Part shown: piece by piece, positions 27,571 through 35,357 of the stretch
Position numbering within the stretch: the stretch's first letter is position 1
Layout: each line of letters starts with the position of its first letter
NCBI RefSeq assembly: GCF_000498475.1
Contig: NZ_AVBI01000016.1
Location: forward strand, 62,001-126,000
DNA length: 64,000 nucleotides
DNA from: Flavobacterium cauense R2A-7
GTDB taxonomy: Bacteria > Bacteroidota > Bacteroidia > Flavobacteriales > Flavobacteriaceae
Direction: 5' to 3'
Program-made: the position numbers and the translations under genes
Notes under the pieces: model-generated
What the model saw: the letters and a program-made list of their open reading frames with translations, nothing else
Told to the model about the DNA's origin: nothing
Database searches by the model: none

Positions 27571-29160
27571 TTATTCAAATTCAGAAGTGAAAAGTAATTT
27601 TACACTTGGAAATTTACTTTGGGTCATCTGAATCGAAAAATCAGAATCGGCAAGGAAAACCAATTGTCCGTATTTGTCTTTTGCCATAAATTTCTGCTTG
27701 ATACGTTTGAATTCGGCAAATTCTTCGTTTTTAGGATCTTCCGGTTTTACCCAACAGGCTTTGTATGCCGGGAAGTTTTCATACGAACATTTTGCGCCGT
27801 ATTCGTGTTCCAAACGGTATTGAATCACTTCATACTGCAGCGCTCCAACAGTTCCGATGACTTTACGGTTGTTCATTTCCAATGTAAATAGCTGTGCTAC
27901 TCCTTCATCCATTAACTGATCCACTCCTTTTTCCAATTGTTTCGCTTTCATCGGATCTGCATTGTTAATGTAACGGAAATGCTCCGGCGAAAAACTTGGG
28001 ATTCCTTTAAATTGCATCACTTCGCCTTCGGTTAAGGTGTCTCCGATTTTGAAGTTACCGGTATCGTGCAAGCCTACAATGTCGCCCGGATAGGAAATGT
28101 CAACAATCTCTTTTTTCTCCGCAAAGAAGGCGTTCGGACTCGAAAATTTCAGATTTTTGCCCAAACGAACATGCAAATACGGTTTGTTTCTTTCAAAAGT
28201 TCCGGAAACAATTTTTATAAAAGCCAAACGGTCGCGGTGTTTCGGATCCATGTTGGCGTGAATTTTAAATACAAAGCCGGAGAATTTAGGCTCGTCCGGT
28301 TTTACTTCACGGGTGTCGGAATCTTTAGGTCTTGGGGAAGGTGCTATCTCGATGAAACAATCCAACAACTCACGTACTCCGAAATTGTTCAATGCCGAAC
28401 CGAAGAAAACGGGTTGTAAATCGCCTGCCAAATAAGCGTCTCTGTCAAAAGCCGGATATACTTCGTTAATTAATTCCAATTCTTCACGAAGTTTGTTTGC
28501 CGGTTTTTCTCCTATGATTTTTTCCAGTTCAGGGCTGTCAATGTCGGAAAAAGCAATAGTTTCCTCAATGTTTTTACGACTGTCGCCTTCGAAAAGATTG
28601 ATGTTTTTCTCCCAGATGTTGTAAATTCCTTTGAAGTCATATCCCATACCAATCGGGAAACTCAGCGGAGTAACATGCAGGCCTAATTTTTTTTCCACTT
28701 CATCCATCAAATCAAAAGCATCCTTACCTTCACGGTCTAATTTATTGATGAAAACAATCATGGGAATGTTTCGCATACGACAAACTTCTACCAATTTTTC
28801 GGTTTGTTCTTCGACTCCTTTTGCCACATCGACAACTACAATAACACTGTCTACGGCAGTTAAAGTTCGGAAAGTGTCTTCAGCAAAATCTTTGTGTCCC
28901 GGAGTGTCCAGGATATTGATTTTTTTGTCTTTGTAGTTAAAAGCCAATACCGATGTCGCTACCGAAATCCCTCTTTGGCGCTCAATTTCCATAAAGTCGG
29001 AAGTGGCTCCTTTCTTGATTTTATTACTTTTTACGGCTCCTGCTTCCTGGATTGCTCCTCCAAATAAAAGTAGTTTTTCCGTTAATGTGGTTTTACCGGC
29101 ATCGGGGTGGGAAATGATTCCGAATGTTCTTCTTCGTTGTATTTCTTTTTGAAAACTCAT
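27571..29160 (-). CDS. prfC: Peptide chain release factor 3
   Basis: A 529-residue translational GTPase. G-domain motifs are clear: SHPDAGKTTLTEKLL, RGISVATSV, DTPGHKDFAEDT and NKLDREG. The length and the absence of EF-G domains IV-V identify RF3, which recycles RF1/RF2 after peptide release and assists quality control. It is transcribed opposite to its neighbours and appears monocistronic. Confidence 0.96.
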   Translation of the reverse strand: MSFQKEIQRRRTFGIISHPDAGKTTLTEKLLLFGGAIQEAGAVKSNKIKKGATSDFMEIERQRGISVATSVLAFNYKDKKINILDTPGHKDFAEDTFRTLTAVDSVIVVVDVAKGVEEQTEKLVEVCRMRNIPMIVFINKLDREGKDAFDLMDEVEKKLGLHVTPLSFPIGMGYDFKGIYNIWEKNINLFEGDSRKNIEETIAFSDIDSPELEKIIGEKPANKLREELELINEVYPAFDRDAYLAGDLQPVFFGSALNNFGVRELLDCFIEIAPSPRPKDSDTREVKPDEPKFSGFVFKIHANMDPKHRDRLAFIKIVSGTFERNKPYLHVRLGKNLKFSSPNAFFAEKKEIVDISYPGDIVGLHDTGNFKIGDTLTEGEVMQFKGIPSFSPEHFRYINNADPMKAKQLEKGVDQLMDEGVAQLFTLEMNNRKVIGTVGALQYEVIQYRLEHEYGAKCSYENFPAYKACWVKPEDPKNEEFAEFKRIKQKFMAKDKYGQLVFLADSDFSIQMTQSKFPSVKLLFTSEFE

Positions 29161-29180
29161 CAGACAAAAATTAGTGGGTG

Positions 29181-29188
29181 CAAAAGTA
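29181..29188 (-). promoter_or_regulatory. Candidate -7 element of prfC
   Basis: Minus-strand TACTTTTG matches TAnnTTTG, about 20 bases upstream of the prfC ATG. The -33 TTG is not evident. Confidence 0.45.
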
Positions 29189-29288
29189 ATTATAATTTGC
29201 GAGAACTCGTTTTATTATCAAAAAAATAGCCTTTGATCCTGTATATTGTTTTTTGCGCATAATTTTTTGTTAATAGTAATCAGTATGG

Positions 29289-29318
29289 TTGTATAATAGC
29301 TTTGAATTGCTATTTTTG
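29289..29318 (+). promoter_or_regulatory. Promoter of the parvulin gene pair
   Basis: TTG (29289-29291), a 19-base spacer and TATTTTTG (29311-29318) give a full consensus match. The leader is about 90 bases. Confidence 0.8.
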
Positions 29319-29414
29319 TTGGTTGCAAATCAGGTGTTCCGCATTTTATGGTGCCTTGTTTAAAATTGCTGAAATTTTTTAAAAAACTTCAAACTAAATA
29401 GTGTTATAAAAGAA

Positions 29415-31385
29415 ATGAAATTAAAACAGGTTCTTATAGGTCTTTTTATTGCTGCCAATGCAGTTTCTTTTGCTCAGGATAATAAAAAAGAGGTTCTTTT
29501 TACAATAGATGAAAAACCTTTTTACACTGAAGAGTTTGCCAGGGTTTACAAAAAAAACCTTGATTTGGTTAAAGACGATTCACAAAAAGATCTGAATCAT
29601 TACCTTGATCTTTTTATCGGATACAAATTAAAAGTCGAAAAAGCCAATAAGCTTGGTTTACAAAATAATTCCGCTTATCAGAATGAGTTGAAATCGTATC
29701 GTGCACAACTTTCCAAAAATTATGTGACGGATACCAAAGTGACCAAAGAACTTATCGAAGAGGCCTACAAACGGTCACTGAAAGAAATTAAAGCTTCCCA
29801 TATTTTATTTACTTTGGATGAAAACGCAGAACCTGCCGATACTTTAAAAGTGTACAATCAGGCTATGGAAGTCCGCAAAAAAATTCTTGGCGGCGAAAAC
29901 TTCGAAACCATGGCAACTCAATATTCGCAAGATCCTTCTGTAAAAGAAAATAAAGGCGATTTGGGTTGGTTTTCGGTTTTCAGAATGGTGTATGCTTTCG
30001 AATCTGCTGCTTATAAAACAAAAAAAGGAGAGGTGTCTTTGCCTGTCAGAACCCGTTTCGGCTACCATTTAATTAAGGTAAACGACATTCGGGACAATAG
30101 AGGTCAGGTTACCGTGGCACATATCATGACGCTCAACGGTCAAAATGAAACTGAAGCGGCGGCTGCAAAATCAACTATTGATGATGTATATAAAAAACTG
30201 AAACAGGGAGAAGCTTTTGAAAGTCTGGCTCAGCAGTTTTCACAGGATAAATCATCTTCCGGAAAAGGAGGACAATTGCAACGATTCGGTTCAGGAGAGT
30301 TAAGTTCGGAAGAATTTGAAAATATGGCCTTTTCACTTAAAGAGAAAGGACAGATTTCAGAACCGTTCCAAAGTCAGTTCGGTTGGCATATCATTAAACT
30401 GATTGACAAACATCCGATAAAACCTTTGGAAGAAACTGAGATGGATTTCGATGCTAAAATCCGTAAAGACGATCGTTCCCGATTGATTAATGCCTCTTTG
30501 AATGAGAAATTAAGAAAAAAATACCCGGTTAAAAGAGAGGAGAAAGCCTATAAAAAAGCACTTTCTCTGGTAACGGACAAATATTATAAACAAGAATGGG
30601 AACTTCCTTCAGACATGAAGGGTATGAATGAAAAATTATTTACAATCAATAAGGAGAAAACGGTTACGGTTCCTGCATTTTTAAATTATGTTTATGCGCA
30701 GCAAAAGACAAACAGTACTCTTAAGCCGATTTCTAAATTGGTTGATAAAATGTACACAAAATTTGTAGAAGAGCAACTGGCAAATTATTATAACGATAAT
30801 CTAGAGAAAGAATTTCCTGATTTTGCCAACGTAATGGACGAATACCGTGACGGTTTGTTATTGTTTGACCTGATGGAAAAAGAAATCTGGACCAAAGCAA
30901 AAACCGACACTTTAGGACTTAGAAATTTCTACGAAAAAAATAAAGCCAACTACCAATGGAAAGATCGTGTTGAGGCAAATGTGTTTTCATCAACCAAAGA
31001 AGATGCGATTAAAAAAGCCGAAAAGTTCCTGAAAAAGAAAAAGTCCATTGATTTCATAAAAGAGCACTTAAACACGAACGGATCCGTTTCCATCATGGTG
31101 AAATCCGGAATTTTTGAAATTGGCGATGCCGCTTTACCGAAACATCAGAATTTCAACCTTGGAATTACAGACATCAGTCACGAAGGAAATTATTATTTCA
31201 TTACTCAGGTAAATAAAAAATTAGACAAAGGCCCTAAAAAACTGGAAGAAACCAGAGGAAAGGCAATTAACGATTACCAGCAATACCTTGAAGCGAATTG
31301 GGTGGATGAGTTGAAAAAAGAATTCACCGTTAAAGTTAATCAGGAGGTGTTCACTAAAATTAAAAGTCAGTTACAAACAAAATAA
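29415..31385 (+). CDS. Periplasmic peptidylprolyl isomerase with two parvulin domains (656 aa)
   Basis: A signal peptide (MKLKQVLIGLFIAANAVSFAQ) is followed by a SurA-N-like helical segment and two PpiC/parvulin domains: about residues 125-225 (IKASHILFTLDENAEP...FGYHLIKVNDI) and 232-335 (VTVAHIMTLNG...FGWHIIKLID). A long Lys-rich C-terminal region (340-656) may form a third, degenerate unit or a chaperone arm. Parvulins isomerise prolyl bonds and chaperone outer-membrane proteins. It precedes a second SurA-like gene by about 20-40 bases in the same orientation. Confidence 0.9.
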   Translation: MKLKQVLIGLFIAANAVSFAQDNKKEVLFTIDEKPFYTEEFARVYKKNLDLVKDDSQKDLNHYLDLFIGYKLKVEKANKLGLQNNSAYQNELKSYRAQLSKNYVTDTKVTKELIEEAYKRSLKEIKASHILFTLDENAEPADTLKVYNQAMEVRKKILGGENFETMATQYSQDPSVKENKGDLGWFSVFRMVYAFESAAYKTKKGEVSLPVRTRFGYHLIKVNDIRDNRGQVTVAHIMTLNGQNETEAAAAKSTIDDVYKKLKQGEAFESLAQQFSQDKSSSGKGGQLQRFGSGELSSEEFENMAFSLKEKGQISEPFQSQFGWHIIKLIDKHPIKPLEETEMDFDAKIRKDDRSRLINASLNEKLRKKYPVKREEKAYKKALSLVTDKYYKQEWELPSDMKGMNEKLFTINKEKTVTVPAFLNYVYAQQKTNSTLKPISKLVDKMYTKFVEEQLANYYNDNLEKEFPDFANVMDEYRDGLLLFDLMEKEIWTKAKTDTLGLRNFYEKNKANYQWKDRVEANVFSSTKEDAIKKAEKFLKKKKSIDFIKEHLNTNGSVSIMVKSGIFEIGDAALPKHQNFNLGITDISHEGNYYFITQVNKKLDKGPKKLEETRGKAINDYQQYLEANWVDELKKEFTVKVNQEVFTKIKSQLQTK

Positions 31386-31428
31386 ATATAAAATTTAATA
31401 AAAGCAGATGCCATTTAAAAAGAGAAAC

Positions 31429-32793
31429 ATGAAGTTGATGAACAATAAAGTTGCCCTGATTTTCGGAGTACTAATCTGTACATGCGCTACAATGTACGCA
31501 CAGCCGAGTCAGAAAAAGAAAATTGATGGCGTTGTTGCTGTTGTTGGAGATTATGTTGTTCTGGATTCCGATATAGACAAAACATTTATTGAATTACAAG
31601 CCCAGGGAGTTGAGGTGAAAAATATTACCCGTTGTGAGATGTTGGGTAAATTGTTAGAGGACAAATTGTATGCGCATCAGGCAATTCAGGACAGTATTGT
31701 TGTGAGTGACGGTGAGGTAAACGAGTTCATGAATTCGCAGTTAGACCAAATGGTGGAACAGGTGGGTTCTGTAGATAAAGTAATCAAGTTTTACAACAAA
31801 AAGAACCTGGAAGATTTTAAAACGTACTTTTTTGATGTGGTAAAAATGAATAAGCTTACCTCACAGATGCAACGTAAAATTTTTGAAGAAGTTGAAATTA
31901 CACCAGAAGAAGTAAGAACCTTTTTTACGTCTATCCCAAAAGAAGATTTACCCGTTTTCGGTGCTGAAATGGAAGTGGCACAAATTGTAGTGAAACCCGT
32001 TATCAGTCAGGCTGAGAAACAAAAAGTAATTGATAAGTTAAAAGCGTTAAAGAAAGAAGTTCAGGAAGGTTCCAGTTTTTTCAGTAGAGCGGTATTGTAT
32101 TCAGAAGATCCGGGATCGAAGTCAAATGGAGGATATTACAAATTAACCAAGAAAACACAATTTGTAAAAGAATTTAAAGATGTGGCTTTCAGTTTGCAGG
32201 AAGGTGAAATTTCAGATCCTTTTGAAACCGAATACGGATTCCATATCATTTATCTTGAAAAAATCCGCGGACAGGAATTGGATGTGCGTCATATTCTGAT
32301 TGCGCCAAAAGTTACTAATGAAGCGTTAGCGGAAGCCAAAACCAAAATTGAGAATATCCGTAAACGTATTGTTGAAGGTAATATTTCATTTGCCGAGGCA
32401 GCCCGTCAGTTTTCCGATGAAAAAGAAACCCGTAACAGTGGTGGTATTTTAATCAATCCAAGAACTATGGAAACTCGTTTCGAATTGACGAAAATGGATC
32501 CGGCATTATACGGTCAGGTTTCTGAACTGAAAGACAATGAGGTGTCATTACCTTTAACGGATGAAGAGCAAAACGGGAATAAAAAATTCAAATTAATTAC
32601 AATAACCAATCGTTTTGAAGAGCATACGGCTGATTTTGCCAAAGATTACCTGAAAATTAAGGATTTGGCTCTGAAAGAAAAACAACTCAAAGCTGTGGCA
32701 AAATGGACCGAAGCAAAAATCAAAGAAACGTATATTAAAATCAACGGTGAATACAGAGATTGTAAATTCACTAACAATTGGTTGAAAAAATAA
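31429..32793 (+). CDS. SurA-like periplasmic peptidylprolyl isomerase
   Basis: A 454-residue protein. ATG 31429 gives a clean signal peptide (MKLMNNKVALIFGVLICTCATMYAQ); an in-frame ATG at 31408 would add seven residues. The order is that of SurA: an N-terminal chaperone domain (IDGVVAVVGDYVVLDSDIDKT, the classic SurA start), then two parvulin domains (about 180-280, and one starting LDVRHILIAPK), and a C-terminal helix. It probably escorts beta-barrel proteins to the outer membrane. It is likely co-transcribed with the preceding parvulin gene; a hairpin separates it from the MoxR gene. Confidence 0.9.
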   Translation: MKLMNNKVALIFGVLICTCATMYAQPSQKKKIDGVVAVVGDYVVLDSDIDKTFIELQAQGVEVKNITRCEMLGKLLEDKLYAHQAIQDSIVVSDGEVNEFMNSQLDQMVEQVGSVDKVIKFYNKKNLEDFKTYFFDVVKMNKLTSQMQRKIFEEVEITPEEVRTFFTSIPKEDLPVFGAEMEVAQIVVKPVISQAEKQKVIDKLKALKKEVQEGSSFFSRAVLYSEDPGSKSNGGYYKLTKKTQFVKEFKDVAFSLQEGEISDPFETEYGFHIIYLEKIRGQELDVRHILIAPKVTNEALAEAKTKIENIRKRIVEGNISFAEAARQFSDEKETRNSGGILINPRTMETRFELTKMDPALYGQVSELKDNEVSLPLTDEEQNGNKKFKLITITNRFEEHTADFAKDYLKIKDLALKEKQLKAVAKWTEAKIKETYIKINGEYRDCKFTNNWLKK

Positions 32794-32810
32794 ATTTTTA
32801 AAAAACACCC

Positions 32811-32853
32811 AAAAGAGTTAGTTTTATGGAATCATAACACTAACTCTTTTTAA
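32811..32853 (+). terminator. Terminator or attenuator between the SurA-like and MoxR genes
   Basis: AAAAGAGTTAGT pairs with ACTAACTCTTTT around a 16-base loop and is followed by a short T run. No promoter was recognised in the 19 bases to the MoxR ATG, so some read-through is likely. Confidence 0.7.
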
Positions 32854-32869
32854 TTTAAATTATACGCAA

Positions 32870-33823
32870 ATGTCGGACGTAGCAGCAATTCAGAATCTGG
32901 TTCAGAAACAAAAAGCCCTTAAAGAAGAAATTGCCAAAATAATTGTAGGTCAGGATGAGGTGGTAAATGAAATCGTACTTAGCATTTTTTCCGGCGGACA
33001 TGCGCTTTTAGTTGGTGTGCCCGGTTTGGCAAAAACCTTGATGGTAAATACAATTTCACAGGCTTTGGGTTTGGATTTCAAGCGAATTCAGTTTACACCC
33101 GATTTGATGCCTTCTGATATTTTAGGAAGTGAGATTTTAGATGAAAGCCGAAGTTTTAAATTCCTGAAAGGTCCAATCTTTTCCAATATTATTCTGGCCG
33201 ATGAAATCAATCGTACTCCGCCAAAAACGCAAGCTGCCTTATTGGAAGCGATGCAGGAAAAAGCGGTAACCATAGCCGGACATCATTATAAATTAGATTT
33301 GCCGTTTTTTGTATTGGCAACTCAAAACCCGATTGAGCAGGAAGGAACCTATCCGTTACCTGAAGCGCAACTGGACCGGTTTATGTTTGCCATTAAATTG
33401 GATTACCCTTCATTTGCCGAAGAAGTGCAGGTGGTAAAAAGCACAACCACTGATTTTACCATAAAAGTGAATCCGTTATTTACCGCTCAGGAAATTATCG
33501 ATTTTCAGCAGTTGATCCGTCGTATTCCGGTGGCGGATAACGTAATTGAATATGCGGTAACATTAGTGTCCAAAACCCGTCCCGATAATGCTCTGGCCAC
33601 AGATTATATCAAAAACTATCTGGATTGGGGCGCCGGACCCCGCGCTTCTCAAAATTTAATTTTAGCAGCGAAAACCAACGCGGCCTTAAACGGGAAATAC
33701 TCTCCGGATATTGAAGATGTTCAGGCGGTTGCAACCGGAATCTTGCGTCATCGAATCATCAAAAACTACAAAGCGGATGCGGAGGGGATATCGGAAGAAA
33801 TGATTATTAAGAAATTGTTTTAA
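32870..33823 (+). CDS. MoxR-family AAA+ ATPase
   Basis: 317 residues with the MoxR pattern: IIVGQDEVVNEIVLSIFSGGHALLVGVPGLAKT (Walker A GVPGLAKT), LADEINRTPPKTQAALLEAMQE (Walker B) and ATQNPIEQEGTYPLPEAQLDRF. MoxR ATPases act as chaperones that mature or insert metals into partner complexes, often VWA-domain proteins. The usual Bacteroidota partners (DUF58, BatA/B/D) are not adjacent here, which leaves the client open. Only a small membrane protein follows. Confidence 0.93.
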   Translation: MSDVAAIQNLVQKQKALKEEIAKIIVGQDEVVNEIVLSIFSGGHALLVGVPGLAKTLMVNTISQALGLDFKRIQFTPDLMPSDILGSEILDESRSFKFLKGPIFSNIILADEINRTPPKTQAALLEAMQEKAVTIAGHHYKLDLPFFVLATQNPIEQEGTYPLPEAQLDRFMFAIKLDYPSFAEEVQVVKSTTTDFTIKVNPLFTAQEIIDFQQLIRRIPVADNVIEYAVTLVSKTRPDNALATDYIKNYLDWGAGPRASQNLILAAKTNAALNGKYSPDIEDVQAVATGILRHRIIKNYKADAEGISEEMIIKKLF

Positions 33824-33829
33824 TATACT

Positions 33830-34036
33830 ATGTTTTTAGAATTAGGGCTAGGGATAACAATTGTTGTTTTTCTAGCCTTTCTTTTTTCGGTATTTACCTT
33901 GTTTGGAGTTGTTAAAGTAATTTTACTGCTTTTTAAAGCCGGTCCGAAATGTAACGGATGGTTTTTTAATTCAGCGTTGTTTCTGATCTGTGCAATTGCT
34001 GTCTATTGTTTTTTTGACTGGTTTTTTAAGGCTTAG
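33830..34036 (+). CDS. Small two-span membrane protein, unrecognised
   Basis: A 68-residue hydrophobic protein with two predicted membrane helices (about 5-35 and 45-64) separated by a short loop with KAGPKCNGW. It starts six bases after the MoxR stop, so it is probably co-transcribed with it. I do not recognise the family. The tight spacing and plausible helices support a real gene. Confidence 0.55.
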   Translation: MFLELGLGITIVVFLAFLFSVFTLFGVVKVILLLFKAGPKCNGWFFNSALFLICAIAVYCFFDWFFKA

Positions 34037-34112
34037 AATTTTGAATTATAGTTCTCTTTCGTTGAAAAAATACTTTGAAGTAGATGTAGTGGATTCTTTG
34101 ACGATTGTTTTT

Positions 34113-35357
34113 CTAAGCTTCTTTCAGGTTAATTCTATAAGTCTCATTGATTAGTCTTATCGGTTTGTTGTAAACGAGTTTCATCAACATTACTTCAATA
34201 AAAGAAGTGTATTTTTTAGTGCCGCATTCGTACCACCAATAGGAATGATAGTGTACGGAATCTTTTTCCATTGTCGCTACCCATATTTTTTCATTTTCAT
34301 TCGTGATTTCTTTTGATTCGGTAATCGTATAGCCATCTCCTGTCCAGCAAATTAAAGGTTTGTGTGATGGTGTTTTGATGTAAATGAGTTTTTCCGGTGT
34401 TACAATTTTAAACACTTCTTTGTTGACCCAAACGCCTTTGGATGGATCGTATTTAGGATTCAGATTGGTAAGGATGTTATCATTCGTCTCGTTTTTCATT
34501 TCCAGACTGGTGATTGCTACAATTCCGAATACAACGGCTACCGGATACATTTTTGGTTGTAAATCAACTGTGGTAATTTCTTTTATCTTGGGTTTGAAAA
34601 AGCGTATTATGATCAACATTGGCACTACCTGATAAAGTGCAAAGCAAGTTAAGCCGACGGTGTGATGCAGCATGTTTTCCTTAGTACAATTAAGCAAAAC
34701 CAGCGTTATGATTCTGAAATAATTCGAGATAATATTCAGTATTATAATTATGAAACAGAACCCCGTTATTTGCAGTATTCCAAAATAAAGGCGTTGTTTT
34801 TTTTCTTCCAAAGTAAGCAACAAAGCACCTGTTAATAATCCGGTTTTGAACATCGATAATCCCATACAGGCGGTATCAATGGTTATTTTGGCATTGTTAG
34901 CGTAAAAAGTTACGCCTTCAATCCGGTCGATGTGTAAGACGTTTTTCAGGGTCATGAAAACCATATAACACAATGCCTGTTTGATTTCGGTTGTTAAATG
35001 GTCAAAAAACTTGTTGAACAGTGATGAAAACAATAAAATACAAATGAAGGCGATGAACGAAAATCGGTTGGTGAAGTAATAGAATACCAAACAAACGAGC
35101 AACGTCAAGGACAAAAAATGCAATGATTTTGTATGCAGTCGGTAGCTTATAAATTCAAAAACCAGAAGTAATGCGATGAGCAAATAGTTTATTTTGTAAT
35201 TGGTTTTTCTTCCGCCGATAAAAAATAAAGCCACCGAAAAAATGACCCCGAAAAAGTCATTTTCCAGTCCGAAGGCTACAGTGTTTCCGTTCAGGGCCAT
35301 AATGCTGATTATGGCCAGAACCGTTACCGTTTTGGTATTTTTTATCAGGAAATCCAT
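34113..35357 (-). CDS. xrtN: Exosortase N with EpsI-like C-terminal domain
   Basis: A 414-residue multi-span membrane protein. The exosortase catalytic triad is visible: Cys164 in TACMGLSMF, Arg215 in NYFRIITL and His231/232 in LHHTVGL. Exosortases cleave target proteins at a C-terminal PEP-type signal and probably transfer them to another molecule. After the last core helix there is another membrane span (about 270-285) and a periplasmic domain with HKPLICWTGDGYTI (332-345), resembling the H-x-P-x-x-C-x-x-G-x-G-W motif of EpsI (DUF3485). The start codon touches the stop of the VIT-domain gene, and that protein ends in a VPEP tail, as expected for the XrtN pair. Confidence 0.88.
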   Translation of the reverse strand: MDFLIKNTKTVTVLAIISIMALNGNTVAFGLENDFFGVIFSVALFFIGGRKTNYKINYLLIALLLVFEFISYRLHTKSLHFLSLTLLVCLVFYYFTNRFSFIAFICILLFSSLFNKFFDHLTTEIKQALCYMVFMTLKNVLHIDRIEGVTFYANNAKITIDTACMGLSMFKTGLLTGALLLTLEEKKQRLYFGILQITGFCFIIIILNIISNYFRIITLVLLNCTKENMLHHTVGLTCFALYQVVPMLIIIRFFKPKIKEITTVDLQPKMYPVAVVFGIVAITSLEMKNETNDNILTNLNPKYDPSKGVWVNKEVFKIVTPEKLIYIKTPSHKPLICWTGDGYTITESKEITNENEKIWVATMEKDSVHYHSYWWYECGTKKYTSFIEVMLMKLVYNKPIRLINETYRINLKEA

